Shown here: positions 42,259 through 50,527 of the stretch, in pieces
Position numbering within the stretch: the first letter of the stretch is position 1
How the letters are laid out: every line of letters begins with the position of its first letter
From: JABIBT01 sp964481835
GTDB lineage: Archaea; Nanobdellota; Nanobdellia; SCGC-AAA011-G17; PNOQ01
Reading direction: 5' to 3'
DNA: 64,000 nt
Assembly: GCA_964481835.1 (NCBI GenBank)
Contig: CAYZTT010000002.1
Coordinates: 1 to 64,000 of the forward strand
Position numbers and translations under genes: made by a program
Notes under the pieces: generated by a model
Told to the model about the DNA's origin: nothing
The model's input: the letters and a program-made list of their open reading frames with translations, nothing else
Databases searched by the model: none

Positions 42259-43368
42259 TTATAGGTATATAGAGAACCTAAATTCGTCGTTGTCAAAGTT
42301 TTCTTTTGGGTTTCTTATAACCATATGGTTTCCTACCTCAACATCTTCTTCACATTTTCCGTAGTATCCATTATTACCACAATAACCTGTGCCTTCAATT
42401 GTTATGTAGAGTTCTTGGAATTCTGCCATTTGTGCGTGTTGCCCGAAGTAATCAAACGAGACTAGATGTGTTAAATTGGACCACTCTACCCAGATTCTTT
42501 CGTCCCCGATTAAATAGCCGTCCATCTCAATTTTTCCGGTAGTTTGTTTGTAATCCACCTCGAGTTTTCTATCATAGTCATCTTGTGGCCTCCAAACGTA
42601 AAATGTGGATACATTTTGTGCCTGTTGGTAGTCTCCGTCGGTATCTTGGTAGTACAATGGTCCCCACTCGTGTCCTAATTCTCTTGGGAATTCTGCGAGA
42701 ACTCGTGAAGTCTCAATCCCATCTACCACGAACCCGGTATCAGGTTGCCCCCATGCGTTGAACACTATGACTTCGGTGTCGAGGGTACCATTAATGGTGT
42801 AGCTGTCATCGATTTCTATTTCGTAATCATATTCTGTTGTGGTGTTTGTTTCGTTTCCAGTGTAGTCGCAATTATTGTAGTAGCTCCCGAATATCCCGAA
42901 ATCTGAGAGTGTAACATTTCCATCAAAATTAAGATCTGCTTCTATTTCTTTCTTTGTATAGTATGTTGCAAACATTCCGAAATCTGGCAAAGTAACCATT
43001 AAGTCGCCAGTATAGTCTGCATCTAAACAATGCATATCAGTTCCGTTTCTTAGGAGTATCCATTCTCCACCATCCTTTGATCGGAATGATGGCCCCGCAT
43101 CACTTGCTAGTGCCGGGCTGCTTGCAGAAGATCTAGTTCTTTGAGTTCTTTGTAGTGTTGCCTTTACTCTCTCTAGCCATCCTGTTTTTGTGGATTCTTC
43201 GGCTTCTTCATTTTTTTCTGGAGACCCTAAGTCAACAGAATCTGATTCTTCTGAATGTGCAGTTAAACTTGGTTTCAATAAATTTCCTGTAAATCCATCA
43301 CCTTCGGTACAGGCAGAAATTGTAAACACTGATGCTATCAGTAAGAATATCATAAATAGTCGTTTCAT
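42259..43368 (-). CDS. Lipoprotein with dockerin-like calcium repeats
   Basis: A 369-aa lipoprotein: signal peptide with lipobox ISAC (C20), Ser/Glu-rich linker, then two dockerin type I-like segments, DADYTGDLMVTLPDFGMFATYY (in part, about 116-137) and DLNFDGNVTLSDFGIFGSYY (145-164), each with D-x-D/N-x-D-G-x-V-x-x-x-D spacing and a following helix with repeated FG. The C-terminal half is a beta-rich domain of unknown function. A GGAGGTGA ribosome site precedes the ATG. Anchored outside the cell, possibly binding a cohesin-like or other calcium-dependent partner; none is in the window. Confidence 0.78.
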   Translation of the reverse strand: MKRLFMIFLLIASVFTISACTEGDGFTGNLLKPSLTAHSEESDSVDLGSPEKNEEAEESTKTGWLERVKATLQRTQRTRSSASSPALASDAGPSFRSKDGGEWILLRNGTDMHCLDADYTGDLMVTLPDFGMFATYYTKKEIEADLNFDGNVTLSDFGIFGSYYNNCDYTGNETNTTTEYDYEIEIDDSYTINGTLDTEVIVFNAWGQPDTGFVVDGIETSRVLAEFPRELGHEWGPLYYQDTDGDYQQAQNVSTFYVWRPQDDYDRKLEVDYKQTTGKIEMDGYLIGDERIWVEWSNLTHLVSFDYFGQHAQMAEFQELYITIEGTGYCGNNGYYGKCEEDVEVGNHMVIRNPKENFDNDEFRFSIYL

Positions 43369-43453
43369 AAATTCACCTCCGTTTTTTATGAATGATTATT
43401 AGTTTTATTGTTAGATTCCTAGTATATATAGTTTTTGGAAAGAAAGAAAAAAT

Positions 43454-44449
43454 TTACCAGAATTTAATTCTGGTAAATATACCTCTAAAAAAAGATTTTA
43501 GACTATTTTGTTCTTGAACAACATCTCCGGTTATATCGTCTAGGGTTCCATCATACTCCACGCCCGCATCTTCTGCTACGCCTTGTATGGATGCTTTCGC
43601 AAAGAATCCTAAATTATTTGTTACAACGGAATCTGTTGCTGCTTCATAATCTGGAGCAGATCTAGCTTCGTCCATGTAACTTGGAGATATTCCCCTGTCT
43701 GGGTAATATTCTTCAATTGCCCTTCTCTCGTAGATTAACTCTATGTAAGATCCACCAGTTTTTCTGGCAATTGTTTTCCACTGTTCAATACCGTCTCTAT
43801 CCATTCCTGAACCGGATGCAGTGTAGATCCTAATATCTTTATCTTGTGCATCTTCTATTGCATCAGTCCAATCATAGTGTTTGTAATATTGTTGTGGCCC
43901 GTTTCCATAGTCTTCATAATGTTGATATGGGTAATCTCTTGCTGGAGCATCTCCTACTAGGATAATAATTCTATGTGCGGATTTTCTCCATTTCATATCA
44001 TTTATTGCCCTATCTAAACCAGCTTCAGCGGCTTCCTCGTAATCTCCTCCACCTTGAGCTTCAATACCCATGATGAATTTTTCGACTGAGTTTACGTTTG
44101 AAGTTAACCCTCTAACCTTGGTCAGATATTCTTGTTCTTGATTTGGATAATCCCTATAAGCAACTACACCGACTCGTACGTCCGGCCTAGGTTGTCCAGA
44201 GTTTATCTTATCCATTATACCAACTAACTCTTCTTTTACAGTCCTTATTTCATCATGCATAGATCCTGTAGAGTCAATAACAAAAACAATGTCTAGTTCT
44301 ACTGGGCTATGTGGAACATAATTAGGACTAACTATGTTTTGTTCATCATTTGATTGAACAAAGTCATCAATTACATCTGCGTTAGCAACGGCTGTGACCG
44401 TTGAAAACATTATCAGTCCAATCAATATCATACTTAATATTTTGTTCAT
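43454..44449 (-). CDS. Secreted von Willebrand factor A-domain protein
   Basis: A 331-aa secreted protein: signal peptide (1-24), then a vWA domain with MIDAS residues (FVIDSTGSM, 56-64: D-x-S/T-x-S), VGVVAYRDY, and IIILVGDAPARDY. These domains bind Mg2+ and mediate protein contacts. No C-terminal membrane tail. An AAGGAGGTT ribosome site precedes the ATG. It follows the dockerin-like gene on the same strand but appears to have its own promoter (GTTTAAATAC). Confidence 0.85.
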   Translation of the reverse strand: MNKILSMILIGLIMFSTVTAVANADVIDDFVQSNDEQNIVSPNYVPHSPVELDIVFVIDSTGSMHDEIRTVKEELVGIMDKINSGQPRPDVRVGVVAYRDYPNQEQEYLTKVRGLTSNVNSVEKFIMGIEAQGGGDYEEAAEAGLDRAINDMKWRKSAHRIIILVGDAPARDYPYQHYEDYGNGPQQYYKHYDWTDAIEDAQDKDIRIYTASGSGMDRDGIEQWKTIARKTGGSYIELIYERRAIEEYYPDRGISPSYMDEARSAPDYEAATDSVVTNNLGFFAKASIQGVAEDAGVEYDGTLDDITGDVVQEQNSLKSFFRGIFTRIKFW

Positions 44450-44543
44450 TTTGAACCTCCTTAAAGTTCATAAAAATAGTAGAAAGGGATTGTATTTAAA
44501 CGTCTTTTAGGCTTTAAGTTGGTTTGAAGTTATAAGAAAAAAG

Positions 44544-44551
44544 CTTATAAG
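44544..44551 (+). promoter_or_regulatory. TATA box of the sigma-70-like gene
   Basis: CTTATAAG centred about 29 nt before ATG 44577, preceded by GAAAAAAG (BRE-like). This is the normal archaeal promoter arrangement in this window, so the gene is expressed by the host's TBP/TFB system. Confidence 0.5.
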
Positions 44552-44576
44552 GAAATTCTATTTTCGCATTTTTAAG

Positions 44577-45539
44577 ATGTATATAGGTATAGATGTGCCT
44601 CGAGATTCAGATGGAGAGTTTGATTGGGGCCCCGTCAATTCACTTGGAAGAAGATATCATGAATTAGTAGAAAAAGGCCATGGTATCGGCAGATGTGGAA
44701 TCGGAAATAAGGAGATAGATTTGAGTAGCAGGTGTGATGATCAGGTAGAGATTGGAGGAGAGATGGCAGTCTTGCTTCTTCCATTTTCTGGGCAAATAAG
44801 TCGGGCCATTCTAAATGGGGGATGGAGCATCTCAACTGTAAATGGGACGCGGACCATCAAATACACTAGACCAGATAGTGATATCCCAGACATGACTCTT
44901 GTTGGAGGCAGTGCGGTTTTGAAATCTGCACATGGATTTGACCCAGATAGAGGAGTGGCGGCAACTTATTTTGGAATAACAATTGGGGCCAGAATAGAAA
45001 GATACTTAATTTCAGATACCGGGAGTGGATATCATATTGGATTTGGTCCCTTGGAAGCATATAGGTCTGCCTCTGGGAAAGCAGGAGATTCAGCTGGAGC
45101 AGTTGAAATCTTGGCAGACACTCTAAACATTCCCATACAAGATGCTTGGCTCATCCATCGGACAGTAAACGATGGGGGGGCCAGTATAACTGCACCTGTA
45201 GGGGGAAATGGGAAACCTTCTGGAGAGAGTGTTGAAGGAAGACTCATGCGAGAGGACGGTACCCGAGAGAGCCCGTATCGCCAAATTTTTATGGCAGATG
45301 CAAATACTTTACTCAATGATGCCTTTTCTGCACTGAACCATCGCGAAAGAGTAGTAATCTCCCTAAGTTATCCAGAATGGGGGGCGCCCGTGAAACAAGA
45401 AGAAATTGCTTCCATGTTGGGCGATGGATTAGTAGTGCATAATGTTAGAGACATAAAAAATAGGGCCCTAAGAAAACTTCGGGCTAGTTTCCATAGGAAA
45501 GGAATTAGATCCTTGGATAGAATATTTGATGCCAGATAA
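44577..45539 (+). CDS. Sigma-70-like protein with regions 2, 3 and 4
   Basis: A 320-aa protein whose residues about 105-318 follow bacterial sigma-70 in order. Region 2.2-2.4: D105-M-T-L-V-G-G-S ... K116-S-A-H-G-FDPDRG (121-126) ... TYFGITIGARIERY (130-143), aligning with RpoD DLIQEGN...KAVDKFEYRRG...TYATWWIRQAITRS. Region 3: AVEILADTLNIPIQDAWLIH (175-194), then SITAPVGG (203-210), like the conserved linker PISMETPIGD. Region 4: LLNDAFSALNHRERVVISL (245-263) and EEIASMLG ... NVRDIKNRALRKLR (275-302), like the sigma -35 HTH ending QIEAKALRKLR. Residues 1-100 are unlike region 1. Archaeal RNA polymerase does not use sigma factors, so this is either a captured bacterial gene or a repurposed DNA-binding regulator. 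Slightly GC-richer than neighbours. Confidence 0.72.
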   Translation: MYIGIDVPRDSDGEFDWGPVNSLGRRYHELVEKGHGIGRCGIGNKEIDLSSRCDDQVEIGGEMAVLLLPFSGQISRAILNGGWSISTVNGTRTIKYTRPDSDIPDMTLVGGSAVLKSAHGFDPDRGVAATYFGITIGARIERYLISDTGSGYHIGFGPLEAYRSASGKAGDSAGAVEILADTLNIPIQDAWLIHRTVNDGGASITAPVGGNGKPSGESVEGRLMREDGTRESPYRQIFMADANTLLNDAFSALNHRERVVISLSYPEWGAPVKQEEIASMLGDGLVVHNVRDIKNRALRKLRASFHRKGIRSLDRIFDAR

Positions 45540-46190
45540 CTATTTCTTTTTTAGTATAGAGAACAATAAGAATACTAAAATTACGAATAATGATCCAGAT
45601 AAGAACCACAAGGCCAAATTTGGTTCGATTGTTTGAGATACGACTTCGGTTGTAAGATTTGTTAGTGGATCTGTCCCGGGGGCTGCAATCTTTCCTGCAG
45701 TTTCTGCGCCAGGCAATAGCTTTCCAGCTGCATCTTGTGCAGTGTTCTTTGCGGATTCTGAAAAGGCAGAGCTCGCCTCGGTGGCCCTAAATAGGCCCAT
45801 CTGAGATTTTTGCCATAGATAAACTAATCCAGAGCCAACTACCGATAGCAGAGTTACTGGAAGGAGACTTTTTAATTTTGATAGATTGGTTTCAGAGTTT
45901 TCGGGAGAAATTATGATATATCTTTTTGCTAACTTGTAAACTAGCATTTCCTTTCCTTTTTTACTCCAGAAAAATTCTTTAGCATCGATTAACTTTGCTT
46001 TTTTTAACTGTTGAATATTATAGTGCACTGTGGGCAAGGGAACCTTTAGTGCTTTTGCGATCTCTGATTCTGTAGCTTCTTTGTGTTCTGCCAAGTAAGA
46101 AATAATTTTTTGAGAGGTTTTATTTGACATAGCATCTGCTACAGATTTCGAATCCTTCATTGATAATAACATAAATGTTTCGTCTTTCAT
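45540..46190 (-). CDS. Membrane-anchored winged-HTH protein
   Basis: A 216-aa protein with an N-terminal ArsR-type winged helix (about 18-90; ATESEIAKALKVPLPTVHYNIQQLKKAKLI in part), a membrane helix at about 107-124, an Ala/Ser/Gly/Thr-rich outside linker and a second C-terminal helix (LALWFLSGSLFVILVFLLFS) with KKK tail. Such HTH-membrane proteins are common in archaea and are thought to sense the membrane. It ends one base after the sigma-like gene ends; the two converge. Confidence 0.8.
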   Translation of the reverse strand: MKDETFMLLSMKDSKSVADAMSNKTSQKIISYLAEHKEATESEIAKALKVPLPTVHYNIQQLKKAKLIDAKEFFWSKKGKEMLVYKLAKRYIIISPENSETNLSKLKSLLPVTLLSVVGSGLVYLWQKSQMGLFRATEASSAFSESAKNTAQDAAGKLLPGAETAGKIAAPGTDPLTNLTTEVVSQTIEPNLALWFLSGSLFVILVFLLFSILKKK

Positions 46191-46249
46191 GTTTTTTAAG
46201 AAGAAAAGTTAATTTATAAAGGTTATTTTAGGTTCAAATTCAATTAAAG

Positions 46250-48850
46250 TCACTCAATTTTTATTGCAGGTTTCGAGGGCATTGCTTTTTCGCTATCTTT
46301 TGTTATTTCAATCTTTAATTCTAATTCTTTTTCTAATAGCTTTTTATCTTTTTCAAGTGTCTTGTATTCCTTTTCTTGAGATAAAACTACTTTTGGTATC
46401 TTTGATGGGTTCTTGACTAATGAAGGAATTATTTTTGCAATATCCTTCGCGAATTCTTTTATCATAAGTTTCTTTATCAATTCTGAAGGTTCTCGGGTTT
46501 TTTCCAGTTCTGCCTTTAGATTCTTAATAAGATTGTATTTCCATTCGTGTGCAACAGATATCGTTGCTTTCTTAGGTTTAATTTTTACTAAATCTATAAT
46601 TCTTTTTACGTCGGTTATTGTATCTCTTATTAATTCCCCTTGTGCATCTAACTCTGGGTTTATTTTGGATTCGTCAAATTTGGGCCATTTTTCCTCAAGA
46701 ACAAATTTTCTGTTCCCTGCTTTTTCCCATAACTCTTCAGCTAAGTGCGGCGTAAAGGGGGAAAGTAGTTTAGCCAGTGTCCCTAGCGAATCTTTTGTTA
46801 TTTCATGCCTATACATAAAATTGATTAGCTCGGTTAAGTGAATTGTAGATAGATTGTACTGCATCTTCTCAATTGTCTCTGTTATGTTTTTTATTGTTTT
46901 ATTTAGAATGTTATCTAATTCTGGTGTTGATTTTGACACAAACTTCTTTTCTGCTAGCGGCAAAATTTTATTTATTACTTTAAAGGATCCTTCAATCCCT
47001 TTTTCAGACCATTCTTTGTCCTTTTCTGGAGAGCTTATAGATAAGAGAAAGAACCTTGCAGTGTCTATTCCGTATTTTTCTGCAATCTCTTCTTGTGTGA
47101 CTGCATTTCCTTTAGATTTGGACATTACTATTCCGTTCTTATGTAGCATTCCTTGATTGAATAATTTTTTAGCGGGTTCATTAACTTTTGTCAGCTTTAA
47201 ATCCTTCAATACCTTAGTTATGAATCTAGAATACATTAGGTGGCCTGTGGCATGTTCCTTTCCCCCAATGTAAAGATCAATTGGCATCCAGAAATCTGCT
47301 TTCTTTTTGGAGAAAATTTCTTTTTCATTTTGAGGATCTAGGAATCTTAAGAAATACCAAGAAGAATCTACGAAAGTATCCATTGTGTCTGTCTCTCTTT
47401 TTGCTTTTCCCTTACATTTAGGACATGTTGCATTTTTGTATTCCTTAGAGGTCTCTAATGGATTCCCCCCGGATGTGAAATTTACATCTTCCGGAAGTTT
47501 TACTGGGAGATTTTTTTCATCTTCCGGGACCATTCCACATTTGTCGCAATATAAAATTGGAATTGGGGTTCCCCAATATCTCTGTCTAGATAATAGCCAG
47601 TCTTTAAGTTTATAATTTGTTACAATCTCTCCCATTTTCTCTTCTTCTATCCATTCAGCCATTTTTGGGAGTGCTTCTCGATTATTCATTCCTGAGAATT
47701 TTCCTGAATCAAATAATATTCCATCGTTTGTATATGCGTCATCTGCAGTCTTTGTATCCAGAGAACTCCCATCTTTACTTATTACAAATTTTAGAGGAAT
47801 ATCATATTTTTTTGCAAATCTAAAATCCCTTTTATCATGTGCATCACACATTACAATTCCAGAACCATACATGACTGCAAAATTAGATATATAGATTGGA
47901 ACTTTCTCTCCATTTACAGGGTTAATAGCATATTTCCCTATGAAAAATCCTTCTTTCTCTTTTTCTTCGTTTGTTCTATCAATCATTGATTCTTTTAGAA
48001 CCTTGTTTATGAATTCTTTAGAATCTTTTTCGTATTTTGTTCCTTTTACTAAATCTTCTATGATTGGGTTTTCTGGAGCAATTGCTATGAATGTTACACT
48101 AAATATAGTATCACATCTTGTTGTGAATGCAGGTAGGATTTTTTCAGAATCTTCTAATTTGAAATGAATATCCACTCCTTCAGATTTTCCGATCCAGTTT
48201 CTTTGCATATTTTTTATTTCTTCTGGCCAGTCTAGCTTGTCTAAATCATTTAGGAGTTTGTCAGTGTATGCGGTTGTTTTGTAAAACCATTGGTTTAACT
48301 CCCTTAGCTCTACTTCTGTGTTTTCATGCCTCCAGCAGCATCCATTTACTACTTGCTCATTTGCTAAAACGGTTTCACATTTTGAGCACCAGTTTACGGG
48401 GGCAGTTTTTTTATAGGCAAGACCTTTTTTTAGCATTCTTAGGAATAACCATTGATTCCATTTGTAATAATCGGGATCGTGAGAATAAATCATTCTAGAC
48501 CAATCATAGCTAAGCCCGAGTTCTTTCATTTGTTTCACAAAATTTTGTATGGCTTTCTCTGTGAATAGCCTTGGATGAGAATTATTCTTTATTGCTGCGT
48601 TTTCTGCAGGAAGTCCGAATGAATCAAATCCCATTGGATGTAAAACATTAAATCCTTGCATTCGTTTGAATCTTGAAAATACGTCTGTTATTGAATAGTT
48701 TGAGGCGTGACCGATGTGTAATCCCGATCCAGAAGGGTATGGATACATACTTAGGCAATAAAACTTCTTCCCTTCGTTATCCTTAGTTTCGTAGATATTC
48801 GCCTTTTCCCATTCTACTTGCCATTTTTTCTCTATTTTACTGTAGTTCAT
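46250..48850 (-). CDS. leuS: Leucyl-tRNA synthetase, bacterial type
   Basis: An 866-aa class I LeuRS. Bacterial-type wording: CLSMYPYPSGSGLHIGHASNYS in part (HIGH motif), LHPMGFDSFGLPAENAAI, KKTAPVNWCSKCETVLANEQV and QRNWIGKSEGVDIHFKLED, an editing (CP1) domain with TTRCDTIFSVTF, KMSKS-type MSKSKGNAV and a C-terminal anticodon domain. Archaeal LeuRS is longer and differently arranged, so the gene probably came from bacteria. A TATTTAAATC box about 25-30 nt upstream fits leaderless expression. Confidence 0.93.
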   Translation of the reverse strand: MNYSKIEKKWQVEWEKANIYETKDNEGKKFYCLSMYPYPSGSGLHIGHASNYSITDVFSRFKRMQGFNVLHPMGFDSFGLPAENAAIKNNSHPRLFTEKAIQNFVKQMKELGLSYDWSRMIYSHDPDYYKWNQWLFLRMLKKGLAYKKTAPVNWCSKCETVLANEQVVNGCCWRHENTEVELRELNQWFYKTTAYTDKLLNDLDKLDWPEEIKNMQRNWIGKSEGVDIHFKLEDSEKILPAFTTRCDTIFSVTFIAIAPENPIIEDLVKGTKYEKDSKEFINKVLKESMIDRTNEEKEKEGFFIGKYAINPVNGEKVPIYISNFAVMYGSGIVMCDAHDKRDFRFAKKYDIPLKFVISKDGSSLDTKTADDAYTNDGILFDSGKFSGMNNREALPKMAEWIEEEKMGEIVTNYKLKDWLLSRQRYWGTPIPILYCDKCGMVPEDEKNLPVKLPEDVNFTSGGNPLETSKEYKNATCPKCKGKAKRETDTMDTFVDSSWYFLRFLDPQNEKEIFSKKKADFWMPIDLYIGGKEHATGHLMYSRFITKVLKDLKLTKVNEPAKKLFNQGMLHKNGIVMSKSKGNAVTQEEIAEKYGIDTARFFLLSISSPEKDKEWSEKGIEGSFKVINKILPLAEKKFVSKSTPELDNILNKTIKNITETIEKMQYNLSTIHLTELINFMYRHEITKDSLGTLAKLLSPFTPHLAEELWEKAGNRKFVLEEKWPKFDESKINPELDAQGELIRDTITDVKRIIDLVKIKPKKATISVAHEWKYNLIKNLKAELEKTREPSELIKKLMIKEFAKDIAKIIPSLVKNPSKIPKVVLSQEKEYKTLEKDKKLLEKELELKIEITKDSEKAMPSKPAIKIE

Positions 48851-48895
48851 AGAATTCTGATAATTTGGGAGATTTAAATATTTTTGGTTTAGTAA

Positions 48896-48906
48896 GGTTT
48901 ATAAAA
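48896..48906 (+). promoter_or_regulatory. TATA box for the tRNA-Arg(TCT)/tRNA-Cys pair
   Basis: GTTTATAAAAC about 27 nt before the first base of tRNA-Arg(TCT). No second box separates the two tRNAs (4 nt apart), so they are probably one transcript. Confidence 0.5.
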
Positions 48907-48930
48907 CAGAAATCGCCTCAAATAATTGCT

Positions 48931-49005
48931 GGACCGGTAGCTCAGCTTGGATAGAGCACTTGCCTTCTAAGCAAGGGGTCGAGGGTTCAAATCCCTTCCG
49001 GTCCG
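48931..49005 (+). tRNA. tRNA-Arg(TCT)
   Basis: A 75-nt cloverleaf: acceptor GGACCGG pairs with CCGGTCC, anticodon stem CTTGC/GCAAG around CTTCTAA gives anticodon TCT (Arg, AGA/AGG), T-arm GAGGG-TTCAAAT-CCCTT, discriminator G. CCA not encoded. Confidence 0.95.
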
Positions 49006-49009
49006 CTCT

Positions 49010-49080
49010 GCGCACGTGGCCAAGCGGTAAGGCAAGAGGCTGCAACCCTCTGATCCCCGGTTCGATTCCGGGCGTGCGCT
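49010..49080 (+). tRNA. tRNA-Cys(GCA)
   Basis: A 71-nt cloverleaf: acceptor GCGCACG pairs with CGTGCGC, anticodon stem AGAGG/CCTCT around CTGCAAC gives GCA (cysteine), T-arm CCCGG-TTCGATT-CCGGG, discriminator T, which is the usual tRNA(Cys) identity base. Four nt after tRNA-Arg; charged by the cysS product in this window. Confidence 0.95.
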
Positions 49081-49149
49081 TGACTATTTTTATGGAAAGA
49101 ATTAAATATGTGATTTGTGAGAATATTATATCAAAATGGGGTGGTGCAT

Positions 49150-49590
49150 ATGAAAAAAATAGTTTTCTTGTTTTTGGCTTTAGCTTTAACTCTGTCTGGA
49201 TGCGGAGAATCGGAAGTTACTCCAAATAATGATCCTGAAACAAACACATCAGTTAATAACTCGTTACCAGATGATACAATTCCTATAAATGAAACCACAA
49301 ACTCTACAGAAGGCAACGAAACAAATGAAACTGTCGGGATTCTTGGAACTTGTGATGATAGTGATGATGGCAAAGAATATGATGAATGGGGATATGTAAC
49401 AATAAATGATTCTAAAGAATATTTGGATGGCTGCATTTCAGATTATATTCTAAGAGAGTATTATTGTGATGTAGATTTCCCAGGAAACTTAGAATTCGAG
49501 ATTTATAATTGTGATGAGGTTTGTAGTGGCGGAGAATGCATAGTCATAGAAGATGAGCCAGACGATAATGAAACTAACGCAACAGAATAA
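49150..49590 (+). CDS. Small acidic lipoprotein
   Basis: Start set at ATG 49150 behind a GGGTGGTG ribosome site; the longer frame from 49117 is unlikely. The 146-aa product has a signal peptide with lipobox LSGC (C20), a Thr/Asn/Asp/Glu-rich linker with many N-x-T/S sequons, and a Cys-containing C-terminal part (about five Cys) likely held by disulfides. Surface lipoprotein, function unknown. Directly before the MacB-type operon on the other strand. Confidence 0.7.
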   Translation: MKKIVFLFLALALTLSGCGESEVTPNNDPETNTSVNNSLPDDTIPINETTNSTEGNETNETVGILGTCDDSDDGKEYDEWGYVTINDSKEYLDGCISDYILREYYCDVDFPGNLEFEIYNCDEVCSGGECIVIEDEPDDNETNATE

Positions 49591-49593
49591 AAA

Positions 49594-50496
49594 TTAAACT
49601 TCAAATTTTTTCTTTTTCTTTTGTTTCTTCTTTTTGTACCTTCTAAAGAAGAAGTAAACTATCGCAAGTATTGCTATACCTGCCACGACATATGTCCCAG
49701 TTCTATCTGGGGCCGCATTATCTAACGAGTCCACAAAATAGGAGGGATCGTAATATACTGTTTTTTGTACAGATCTCCGTTCATTTGTAGAATCTGTGTA
49801 GATTAGGTTAACAGTTATCTCTCCTTCAGCGGGAGTTGCCTCGAAATCGGCAGTGGTATATTCATTTGAATCTAAATCTCCAACTATATTTCTGTTTGAA
49901 CCTTTAACCGCAACATTATCTTGTTTTGGAAGTTCCACCGTTAATGCCTCAATATCTTGATTTCCTACGTTTAGAATCTCAAGAACTAAATTCCTTTCCT
50001 TTATATTATAATCTTCTACATGAATTTCAAAATCGGTTCTTCCATCCTCTACAGTAATGTTAAATTTTTTGAATATATAACTCCCCCCATAAAGGTTGTC
50101 TCCGCCTGCGTATCGAAGTTCGATTTCATAATCATCTTCTATTGCATTTTGATCAATTCGAATCTTATAAACAATATTCCAGAAGTTATTGTTTCCATCT
50201 CCAGCATATGTGCCTGATCCAAGAATCCTCGAACTGTCTTTGCCATCTAATGAGAATGGGTAATCTAGGACCAGCTCTGCTACGGCCCCCTCTTCACAAT
50301 CTCCTCCAATCCCATTGACCTGGAGTAATACCTCCACATAATCCCCGGAAAGTGCAGGATGTGGATCTTGATTTACTAGTTCTGCATCCAAATTGCATAT
50401 AGCAAATGCTGGGGAAGCAAGAATTGGTAAAGCCATAATTATAAATAATACGCTAAAAATCACCTTTTTTTTTATTACTGCATTTTTCATAATCAT
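49594..50496 (-). CDS. COG1361-like S-layer/surface protein with membrane tail
   Basis: A 300-aa protein: signal peptide (about 1-32), two beta-sandwich regions (LNQDPHPALSGDYVEVLLQV-type strand pattern and NITVEDGRTDFEIHVE), an N-terminal C (ICNLD) and a C-terminal membrane helix (TYVVAGIAILAIVYFFF) with a strongly basic tail (RRYKKKKQ...). It is the last gene of the MacB-like operon, 31 bp after the second permease. Such proteins partner MacB-type ABC transporters in archaea. Confidence 0.75.
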   Translation of the reverse strand: MIMKNAVIKKKVIFSVLFIIMALPILASPAFAICNLDAELVNQDPHPALSGDYVEVLLQVNGIGGDCEEGAVAELVLDYPFSLDGKDSSRILGSGTYAGDGNNNFWNIVYKIRIDQNAIEDDYEIELRYAGGDNLYGGSYIFKKFNITVEDGRTDFEIHVEDYNIKERNLVLEILNVGNQDIEALTVELPKQDNVAVKGSNRNIVGDLDSNEYTTADFEATPAEGEITVNLIYTDSTNERRSVQKTVYYDPSYFVDSLDNAAPDRTGTYVVAGIAILAIVYFFFRRYKKKKQKKKKKFEV

Positions 50497-50527
50497 TTTT
50501 GTTTCTATCCGTATATAAACTTTTTGG

